A stretch of 5,728 nt of DNA, from NCBI GenBank assembly GCA_964387935.1, contig CAYLZN010000356.1:1-5728 (forward strand), read 5' to 3'. The notes beneath the pieces are model-generated. The model saw nothing but the letters and a program-made list of their open reading frames with translations. It searched no databases and was not told where the DNA came from. Below are positions 1-5,728 of this stretch, piece by piece. Origin of the DNA: CAYLZN01 sp964387935 (GTDB lineage: Bacteria; Acidobacteriota; Vicinamibacteria; Vicinamibacterales; JAFNAJ01). Each line of letters starts with the position of its first letter. Position 1 is the first letter of the stretch. Both the position numbers and the translations under genes were made by a program.

Positions 1-69
1 CCACGACTCCAAATGCTCCTTTTCCCGCCATCCCTAAACCGATCGGCGTTCTAGACCCCCGGGGGGCCA

Positions 70-474
70 TTGACCAAGGTCACCCTGCGGGGTCGTCCTG
101 GCCTGCGCGTGGGCCTCGTCCCCGGCGTTCTGGTCGTGCTGGTGGCGACCGCTGTTGCAGGGGCAGCCGGCTTCCTCGCCAGGCAGGAAGCCGGCCAGAC
201 CTCCTGGTCCGTGAAGGCACGGAAGTACGCCTTCGAGCCTGGTCGCATCGAGGTCAGGGAAGGAGATCTGGTCCAGATCGTCCTCAGCAGCGAGGACATC
301 CCCCACTCCTTCACCATCGATGCCTATCGGATTTCCAAGCAGGCCCGACCGGGCCACGCCGTCAGGTTCGAGTTCCTCGCCGACAGGCCCGGCTCGTTCC
401 CCTACTACTGCGACCTGAAAGCGGACGACGGGTGCCGCCGCATGCGCGGCGAACTCGTGGTCAGGCCGCGGTAG
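70..474 (+). CDS. Membrane-anchored cupredoxin-domain protein (COX2/CuA-like fold)
   Basis: This encodes a 134-residue protein, probably a copper-binding electron carrier or copper-handling protein outside the cytoplasmic membrane. A short basic N-terminus (residues 1-13) leads into a hydrophobic segment at about 14-36, a signal peptide or anchor. A single cupredoxin domain follows (about 45-134), with PHSF around His79, FPYYC ending at Cys114, and DGCRRMRGELVV containing Cys122 and Met125. The His79-to-Cys114 and Cys114-to-Met125 distances equal those of the CuA domain of cytochrome oxidase subunit II. However, the second CuA cysteine position is Ala118 and the second histidine position is Cys122. 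The start is TTG: an in-frame TAG at 52-54 leaves no ATG or GTG upstream of it. GTG at 109 is an alternative that would cut off the basic N-terminus. No good Shine-Dalgarno is visible, only a G run at 61-66. The fold is fairly sure; the role and the bound metal are not. The gene converges on and overlaps the M48 gene. Confidence 0.8.
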   Translation: MTKVTLRGRPGLRVGLVPGVLVVLVATAVAGAAGFLARQEAGQTSWSVKARKYAFEPGRIEVREGDLVQIVLSSEDIPHSFTIDAYRISKQARPGHAVRFEFLADRPGSFPYYCDLKADDGCRRMRGELVVRPR

Positions 475-1606
475 TCCGCCGAGCGGCGTCCCACCGCTGC
501 GCCGCCGTGATCCGCTCGTCGATCGACGGGTGCGAAGAGAACAGCCAGCGTACGACGCGCGACGGCGTGCCTTCGGCGAGGTTCTGCGCAGCGAGGCGGC
601 GCATGGCCGACACGAAGGCTCCTGGCTGTCCGGTCAACTCCAACGCGTATCGGTCGGCGCGCCGTTCGTGGCGGCGCGACAGCGCGAGGAGCAGCGGTGC
701 CGTGACCACCGTCCACGCGCCGACGGCGAGTACCAGCAGGGGCATGCCTGCGACGTCATCCAGGCGTGCGAGGCGGACGAGGGCGACGCCGACAGAGCCG
801 AGGACGACGTGCGCGACGAGCAGAGCCAGAATGACCTGCGCCGCCTCCGTGCCGAGACCGATCCAGAGATCGCCGTGTTTGTGATGGGCCAGTTCGTGGG
901 CGACGATGACCTCGACCTCGTCGGGTGAATACTGATCGAGCAGCGTGTCCGAGAGCAGGACGCGCCGCGTCGGCCCGAGGCCGACGAGGGCGGCATTGGC
1001 CGCGTTCGTGCGGTCGCCCAGCGACCACTGGAAGACGCCAATCACGGGCACCCCCGCGCGCGTCGCGAGCGCACGCAGCCGCGTCGCGAGCGCGAGGTCG
1101 GCCAGCGGCGCGAAGCGATAGAACATCGGCAACAGGACCACGGGCGCGACCAGGACGATCACCGCGCCCATCAGGGCCAGCACACCCCCCGCGATGATCC
1201 ACCACGCGGCCGGCGCCAGGGCCATCGCCCCGTAGACGATCTGGGCCGCGGCGTTGGCGATGACCAGCCCGAGGGCGACGGCCTTCGCGTGGTCCCGACA
1301 CCACTCGCGGCTGGTCTGCCGGGACAGGCCGTAGCGACGCTGCAGCTCGAGGCCCAGGTACCAGGCGCCGGGCAGCGCCAGCAGTTCCAGGCCCCCAACG
1401 AGCCACGTCGCGGTGAACGCCACGACAAGTGCCCGATGCCACGCGCCGCGGCCCACGAGAGGCCCTGCCCACGTGTCAGCGGTGCCTGCAAGCGCGGGAC
1501 CGCCCCAGAACGCCGCGACCACGAGCCCGGCCCCGGCGGCGAGCAATGACGCCACGTGCGCGCGTCGCCGCAGGCGGTGGTACCTGGTGGACTTGTCCTC
1601 GTTCAT
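461..1606 (-). CDS. M48 family (Ste24/CAAX prenyl protease 1-like) membrane zinc metallopeptidase
   Basis: This is a 381-residue integral-membrane zinc endopeptidase. The N-terminal half matches the M48 N-terminal domain: hydrophobic segments at about 17-39, 56-80, 107-131 and 135-163, with the family-type motif RRYGLSRQT at 90-98. The catalytic domain has the zinc motif HELAH at 237-241 (His237, Glu238, His241). A third ligand, Glu314, lies in HERRADRYALELTG, with Asp318 completing ExxxD. A conserved SSHPSIDERI lies near the C-terminus (357-366). Two further hydrophobic segments, at about 252-279 and 287-310, lie between the zinc motifs. All catalytic residues are present, so it should be active. 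In eukaryotes Ste24 cleaves prenylated CaaX proteins; bacterial relatives more likely act in membrane-protein quality control, and the substrate here is unknown. The ATG lies 30 bases after the SMC stop and has no strong ribosome-binding site. It is probably cotranscribed with SMC. The stop codon lies inside the 3' end of the opposing cupredoxin gene. Confidence 0.93.
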   Translation of the reverse strand: MNEDKSTRYHRLRRRAHVASLLAAGAGLVVAAFWGGPALAGTADTWAGPLVGRGAWHRALVVAFTATWLVGGLELLALPGAWYLGLELQRRYGLSRQTSREWCRDHAKAVALGLVIANAAAQIVYGAMALAPAAWWIIAGGVLALMGAVIVLVAPVVLLPMFYRFAPLADLALATRLRALATRAGVPVIGVFQWSLGDRTNAANAALVGLGPTRRVLLSDTLLDQYSPDEVEVIVAHELAHHKHGDLWIGLGTEAAQVILALLVAHVVLGSVGVALVRLARLDDVAGMPLLVLAVGAWTVVTAPLLLALSRRHERRADRYALELTGQPGAFVSAMRRLAAQNLAEGTPSRVVRWLFSSHPSIDERITAAQRWDAARRTTAA

Positions 1607-1608
1607 GG

Positions 1609-1635
1609 CTGCAGACGCGGCCTGCAGAACGCGGC
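1609..1635. repeat. Tandem 13/14-base direct repeat in the SMC-M48 spacer
   Basis: Two adjacent copies, CTGCAGACGCGGC (1609-1621) and CTGCAGAACGCGGC (1622-1635), differ only by one inserted A. Together they fill nearly all of the 30-base gap between the SMC stop and the M48 start. Each copy carries the 6-base palindrome CTGCAG. It looks like a small slippage duplication. It occupies the place where the ribosome-binding site of the M48 gene should be, and no purine-rich Shine-Dalgarno is seen there. No function can be assigned. Confidence 0.6.
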
Positions 1636-1636
1636 G

Positions 1637-4600
1637 TCAATTCAGCTTCAGGGAAATCAGCTTCGAGACGCCCGGCTCCTCCATGGTCACGCCGTACAGA
1701 CGGTCGGCGATCTCCATGGTTTTCCGGTGATGCGTGACCAGGATGAACTGGGTTCTCTCCTGCATGCCGCGAAGCATCTCGATGAAGCGCCCGATATTGG
1801 CGTCGTCGAGGGGGGCGTCGATCTCGTCCAGCAGGCAGAAGGGGCTGGGGCGGTACTTGAAGATCCCGAACATCAGGGCCATGGCCGTCAGCGCCTTCTC
1901 GCCGCCCGACAGCAACTGGACGTTCTGGAGCCGCTTCCCCGGGGGCTGCGCGATGATGTCGATCCCGCTCTCGAGCAGGTCGTTCTCGTCGAGGAGCACC
2001 AGCCCCGCCCGGCCGCCGCCGAACAGCGTCGTGAAGGTCTCCTCGAAGTACTTGTTGATGGCGGCAAAGGCCTCCTTGAAGCGCTCCCGCGTCGTCCGGT
2101 CGATGCGCTTGATCGCCTCGCCGGTGGCGGCGATGGCATCCACGAGGTCCTTGCGCTGACCGGTGAGGAAGCCGTGGCGCTGTTCGAGCTCGTCGAACTG
2201 CTCGATGGCCATCATGTTGACCGGCCCGAGCCGATCGATCTTCGCGCGAAGCTCGGCGATGGCCTCTTCGGCCGTGAGCGCCCGTGCACCGTCCTGGCGC
2301 GCGGGCTCCCCTTCAGCAGACGGGGGCAGCCCCTCGGCAGGCTGCGACGTCTCGTCCGACTCGGCGTCTTCCTCCGCGTAGGACTGAAGGACGGCGGGCT
2401 GGGCCGCGCCTGCGGCCTCGAACGCCTCGACTTCGGCGGCTACGTCGTCCAGCGACGCCTGGAGTGTCTCCGCGCACGCAGCCGCGAGGTGATTCAGGTC
2501 GGCTTCAGACGTGGCGCGAGCCACCTCGAGTCGCGCGACTTCGGCCCTCACCTCGCCCAGCAGGACTCGCGCATCGCGTGCGCCGGACTCTGCCCCCTCC
2601 GCGCGGTGCTGCGAGGCCAGCGAGAGCTCGTCGGCCTGGCGCACCTCGTCCCGGAGGGCCGCCAGCGCCGCCTCGTCTACCACCTGTCGACGTTCGCCGT
2701 CAGCAATCGTCAGGTCCAGCTGGCCCCGTTGCACTTCGCACCGCCTGCGCTCTTCGCTGCGGTGCTCGAACCGCTGCTCGAGGTCGCGGGCCGCCTCCTC
2801 CAGCCGGTGAACCTCCGCGAGCACTGCGGCCGAGCGTTCCACCAGTGCCGCATGGGCCGCGTTGGCCTCCGAGACACGGTGTGACGCCGCGGCGGCATGG
2901 TCGCGGGCCTCCTGCTGGCGGCGCTGGGCTTCGGCAAACGCCTGTTGCAATCGCTCGCGCTCTCCTTCACCTCTGGCCTGCTGCTCGTGGGCCTCGGCGT
3001 CACGGGCCTCGACGCCCTGGCGTTCCTCGTCGATCTGGCGCTGCTCGTGCGCGATCTGCTCCTGCTTGCGTCGCAGGCGGTCGCTCTCGGCGGACATCCG
3101 CTCCACCTGGAGTTCCAACGTCATCGCCGTCTTCTCATGCCCGTGGAGGTCGGCGGTCGCGGACACGAGTTGTGCGTCGGTGGTCGCGGCCGAGGTCTCG
3201 AGCGTCGCCACCGCGACTGCCAGCGCCTGCACGTGCGCCTGCTCGTGCTGCTGGCGCTCGCGGAGCTCCTTGATCTGCCGCCTGGTGGCGAGAATGCCCC
3301 TGGCTTCGTCACGCGTGCCGCCAAAGACCAGCCGGCCCGCGCGGTAGACGTCGCCGGACAGGGTCGCGATGGGGTCGGGCACGAGTTCGGAGGCACGCCG
3401 GGCGAGTTCCGCGTGCTCGGCGACCCACAGGCCGCGGAGCGCGTCGAGAATCGCCGCTCGATGCGGCCCGGACACCTCGACCACGGCGGTCACCGGTGTC
3501 ACGTCCGGCGGCGGCACGCTGCCGTCGAATTCGGGCCGCTCCCCCTGGGCCACGAGGAAACCCACCCGGCCGGCGTTCCGCTCGCGGACGAAGGCCAGCC
3601 CCGCCTGCGCATCCTCGGGCCGTGACACGACCACGCACTGGAGGATGTCGCCTAGCAGGGCTTCGAGCGCGCGCTCGTGCTCAGGGCTGGCGTCGAGATA
3701 GTCGGCGACCGACCCGTGGTGGACGACTCCCGAGTCGGGCTCCGCGAGAACCAGCCGTGCCGCGTCCCCGTACCCTTCGCGATGCGCGTCGAGCTCTTCG
3801 AGGGACCGCAGTCGGGCCGACAGGGCGGCGAGCTCCCGCTCGCCGGCGCGCAACTCCTCCGTCCGGGCCTGCCGTGCCTCCCGCACGGCGATCAGCGACG
3901 ACTCGAATCCCGCCCTCGCGTGCTCTGACGAGGCAATCGCCTCGCGGGCTCCCCGAAGCCGATCCTCGGTCACCCGCGCCTCCGCCTGCAGCCGTTCGAG
4001 TTCGATCCGCAGGTCAGCGGCCTCGGCTTCGAGGCGCACACGCGTTTCCGACAGGCGGTCGCGGCTCTCACGGCCCCGCTCGATCGCGTACTGCAGCGTC
4101 GTCAGCGCGTTCTGGTTGGCGAACAGGGCGGCGCGCGCCTGCTCCACCTCGCCCTCGCACGCGTCCAGCGCCTGGCCGGCGAGGTGCGCCGTCTCGTTCA
4201 CGTCAGCCAGGAGCGCCGCCGCCAGGTGGCGCTCGTCCTCGGCCCTCACGGCGGCCGCCTTCCGCTCGTCGAGCTCGGCGCGCATCGGCTCGCGGCGCCC
4301 GTCGAGCCCCCGCAGCTCCTCCGCGAGGTCCCTCGCCGTCTGCGACAGGGCCTCCACCTGCTGCCGGTTGAAAGCCAGTTGCTGCTCGCGCCGCTCGTTG
4401 TCGAGTTCGCGGGCGTGCATCTGCTCGCGCAGGTCGCGCAACCGTTCGTCGGCTCTGGCCAGTGCGCCGCGCGTCTCGTCCACTTCGCGCTCGGCTGCGG
4501 CAACCCGCGCGACGGCATCCCCCTCCCGGCCGCGGGCCTCGGCGAGCCGGGCGAGCGCCGCGTCGATCTGCTGTGCCAGGGCGCGGTATCGACGTGCGAA

Positions 4601-5386
4601 GAGCACCTTCTCCCAGCGGCGCAGGTCCTCCCGCAGGCGCCGGTACCGTCGTGCCCGCGCGGCCTGCCGCTTCAGGGCCGCGCGCTGCTTCTCGATTTCG
4701 AACACGATGTCGTCGATGCGCGTCAGGTTCTGCTGCGCGGCCTCGAGCTTGAGTTCCGCCGCCCGCCTTCGCGATTTGTACTTGGTGATGCCGGCAGCTT
4801 CCTCGATCAGCTGGCGCCGCTCGGTGGGCTTCGAGCTCAGGATCTGGCCGATCTTCCCCTGCTCGATCACCGCGTAGGCCTTGACGCCCACCCCTGCGTC
4901 CATCAGCAGGTCCTGGACGTCGCGCAGCCGGCACACCTCGCCGTCGATGAGGTACTCGCTCTCTCCCGAGCGATAGAGGCGGCGGGAGATCTCGACTTCG
5001 CGGGTCTCCACGGAGGGCAGATCGACCTGCGTCGGCCGGACGATCGGCTCATCGGCCGCCGCGGGCGGCGTCTCGCCGGCCAGCCCCTCGCGCCTGTCCG
5101 CCGCGAGTCGCGCGAATTCGGTGGGCACCCCGCTCAGGCGCAGGCGGACCTCCGCGGCTGCCGTCGCCTTTCGTGCGTCGGAGCCGCTGAAGATGACGTC
5201 CTCCATCCGCTCCCCGCGGAGGCTTCGCGCGCTCTGCTCGCCCAGCACCCAGGTGATGGCGTCGACGAGATTGCTCTTCCCGCAGCCGTTGGGGCCGACG
5301 ATGGCGGTGACGCCCGTATCGAAGGCGACGTCGGAGCGATCGGGGAAGCTCTTGAATCCGGACAGTTCGAGTCGATCGAGTCGCAT
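1637..5386 (-). CDS. smc: Chromosome segregation protein SMC (condensin ATPase)
   Basis: This is the core ATPase of bacterial condensin. It dimerises through its hinge, closes a ring with ScpA/ScpB, and extrudes DNA loops during chromosome segregation. In 1249-residue numbering from this start, the N-terminal head carries Walker A GPNGCGKS (31-38), SLRGERMEDVIFSGS (about 55-69), and the Q-loop IEQGKI (Gln176). Coiled coil runs from about 205 to 535. The hinge is at about 538-692 (nucleotides about 3311-3775). The return coil leads to the C-terminal head, with RLGPVNMMAIEQ, signature LSGGE (1159-1163), Walker B FCLLDE (Asp1187, Glu1188), D-loop LDDAN, and VTHH with the switch histidine. It is somewhat longer than typical SMCs (about 1150-1200). 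The excess lies in an insertion in the N-terminal head (nucleotides about 5015-5128) and an acidic Pro/Ser-rich stretch (2288-2413). I chose the ATG at 5386 because MRLDRLELSGFKSF is the usual SMC N-terminus. An in-frame ATG at 5428 would add 14 non-conserved residues and overlap the upstream stop as TGATG. No scpA or scpB is in view. Confidence 0.97.
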   Translation of the reverse strand: MRLDRLELSGFKSFPDRSDVAFDTGVTAIVGPNGCGKSNLVDAITWVLGEQSARSLRGERMEDVIFSGSDARKATAAAEVRLRLSGVPTEFARLAADRREGLAGETPPAAADEPIVRPTQVDLPSVETREVEISRRLYRSGESEYLIDGEVCRLRDVQDLLMDAGVGVKAYAVIEQGKIGQILSSKPTERRQLIEEAAGITKYKSRRRAAELKLEAAQQNLTRIDDIVFEIEKQRAALKRQAARARRYRRLREDLRRWEKVLFARRYRALAQQIDAALARLAEARGREGDAVARVAAAEREVDETRGALARADERLRDLREQMHARELDNERREQQLAFNRQQVEALSQTARDLAEELRGLDGRREPMRAELDERKAAAVRAEDERHLAAALLADVNETAHLAGQALDACEGEVEQARAALFANQNALTTLQYAIERGRESRDRLSETRVRLEAEAADLRIELERLQAEARVTEDRLRGAREAIASSEHARAGFESSLIAVREARQARTEELRAGERELAALSARLRSLEELDAHREGYGDAARLVLAEPDSGVVHHGSVADYLDASPEHERALEALLGDILQCVVVSRPEDAQAGLAFVRERNAGRVGFLVAQGERPEFDGSVPPPDVTPVTAVVEVSGPHRAAILDALRGLWVAEHAELARRASELVPDPIATLSGDVYRAGRLVFGGTRDEARGILATRRQIKELRERQQHEQAHVQALAVAVATLETSAATTDAQLVSATADLHGHEKTAMTLELQVERMSAESDRLRRKQEQIAHEQRQIDEERQGVEARDAEAHEQQARGEGERERLQQAFAEAQRRQQEARDHAAAASHRVSEANAAHAALVERSAAVLAEVHRLEEAARDLEQRFEHRSEERRRCEVQRGQLDLTIADGERRQVVDEAALAALRDEVRQADELSLASQHRAEGAESGARDARVLLGEVRAEVARLEVARATSEADLNHLAAACAETLQASLDDVAAEVEAFEAAGAAQPAVLQSYAEEDAESDETSQPAEGLPPSAEGEPARQDGARALTAEEAIAELRAKIDRLGPVNMMAIEQFDELEQRHGFLTGQRKDLVDAIAATGEAIKRIDRTTRERFKEAFAAINKYFEETFTTLFGGGRAGLVLLDENDLLESGIDIIAQPPGKRLQNVQLLSGGEKALTAMALMFGIFKYRPSPFCLLDEIDAPLDDANIGRFIEMLRGMQERTQFILVTHHRKTMEIADRLYGVTMEEPGVSKLISLKLN

Positions 5387-5427
5387 GCCTATGGCGGGAA
5401 CGCACCGGCCCGCCGCGGGGCCGGCCA

Positions 5428-5728
5428 TCAGCGGATTTCTCGGGCCACGGTCCCGCGCGTCCGACGCATCTCGGTGAGCTTGACCGCTTCGGGGAACTGC
5501 GACAGCGCGAACTGCGCCTGGGGATCCGCAGCGATGATGTGCCGCCGCGCCTCTTCCACGCCGAACAGCGCCAGATTCACGTCGTACTTGATCATCGCGC
5601 GGATGAACGCCGCGTCCTGCGCGAAGGCCTCGTCGTCCATCTTCACCCGCTCGGCAGCGAGAAACGCCTTGAAGTCCTCGACCATCTGGTCGGTGACGGA
5701 GAACCCGCGCTCGACGTACTGCTGGTTC
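5428..5728 (-). CDS. Probable S41 family (C-terminal processing) peptidase, C-terminal fragment
   Basis: Only the last 99 residues are in the window. The frame stays open to the right edge (NQQYVERGFSVTDQ precedes the internal Met at 5685), so the gene starts outside and that Met is not its start. The visible part is a mostly helical tail: VEDFKAFLAAERVKMDDEAF, then an FIRAMIKYDV stretch, then FGVEEARRHIIAADPQAQFA, then FPEAVKL. I recognise this from the C-terminal extension of acidobacterial S41/Ctp-type serine peptidases, which usually follow a PDZ domain and the Ser/Lys catalytic domain. Neither of those is visible here, so the family call rests on the tail and on remembered synteny beside smc. 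Members are exported and cleave proteins from their C-termini. The TGA at 5430-5428 lies 41 bases before the favoured SMC start, which suggests cotranscription and perhaps translational coupling. Confidence 0.65.
   Translation of the reverse strand, partial: NQQYVERGFSVTDQMVEDFKAFLAAERVKMDDEAFAQDAAFIRAMIKYDVNLALFGVEEARRHIIAADPQAQFALSQFPEAVKLTEMRRTRGTVAREIR

Noticed and set aside
56..65. CCCCCGGGGG palindrome just upstream of the cupredoxin start
   Set aside because: It has no loop and no second copy. Short G/C palindromes are expected at this base composition, so an operator call is not supported.
34..357. Minus-strand frames opposite the cupredoxin gene
   Set aside because: They have no recognisable domain, and the opposite frame has a clear signal/anchor segment and cupredoxin motifs.
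434..450. Hairpin GCCGC / GCGGC as a possible terminator between the converging genes
   Set aside because: The stem is only 5 base pairs, it lies inside coding sequence, and no T run follows on either strand.
756..1472. 238-codon minus-strand frame inside the M48 gene
   Set aside because: It is an out-of-frame shadow of the M48 gene, with Arg/Gly/Pro-rich composition and no motifs, whereas the M48 frame carries all zinc ligands.
1811..1813. Proline after the SMC Walker B (DEIDAPLDDAN instead of DEVDAALDEAN)
   Set aside because: Proline at this position is common in SMCs of several Gram-negative groups, so it is not a defect or novelty.
1556..2884. Open frame of 442 codons on the + strand, opposite the 3' part of smc and the start of the M48 gene
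   Set aside because: It lies antisense to a certain SMC coding sequence. Its Leu/Arg/Val/Gly/Asp-rich product mirrors the SMC codons and has no recognisable domain. Such frames are expected in GC-rich DNA.
2284..4371. Other long + strand open frames opposite smc (2284-3273, 2897-3625, 3496-4371)
   Set aside because: Their products are Arg/Pro/Ala/Ser-rich with no domain signature, and they lie fully antisense to the SMC coiled coil and hinge.
5683..5685. ATG at 5685 as the start of a small separate 85-residue gene
   Set aside because: The frame stays open to the window edge and the upstream residues (YVERGFSVTDQ) continue the same family tail, so this is an internal Met of a larger protein.

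Overview
This is a GC-rich window (visibly about two thirds G+C or more, not counted exactly) from a bacterial chromosome. It is almost fully coding and holds four protein genes. No RNA gene, mobile element, CRISPR array, phage gene or intrinsic terminator was seen. The GC-rich composition, the form of the SMC protein, and the order peptidase S41 then SMC suggest Acidobacteriota, perhaps a Vicinamibacteria relative. That placement comes from remembered family features, not from a search.

Layout. Bases 1-69 hold no supportable gene. Bases 70-474 (+) encode a small membrane-anchored cupredoxin-like protein. The rest lies on the minus strand and reads right to left. First comes the C-terminal 99 residues of a probable S41 (C-terminal processing type) peptidase, whose beginning lies outside the window. 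Next is a full-length SMC chromosome-partition ATPase. Last is an integral-membrane M48/Ste24-type zinc metallopeptidase. The S41 stop lies 41 bases from the favoured SMC start and overlaps an alternative upstream ATG by one base. SMC and the M48 gene are 30 bases apart. The three minus-strand genes therefore look like one transcription unit. The M48 and cupredoxin genes converge, and their 3' ends overlap by 14 bases.

How the genes work together. SMC extrudes and organises DNA with ScpA and ScpB, neither of which is in the window. The S41 and M48 peptidases act at or beyond the membrane. The grouping looks like housekeeping synteny rather than one pathway.

I found no convincing undescribed system. 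The points most worth a second look are the metal site of the cupredoxin, which has the exact ligand spacing of a CuA domain but altered ligands, and two apparent insertions in SMC: about 33 residues in the N-terminal head, and an acidic Pro/Ser-rich stretch where the coiled coil returns to the head.
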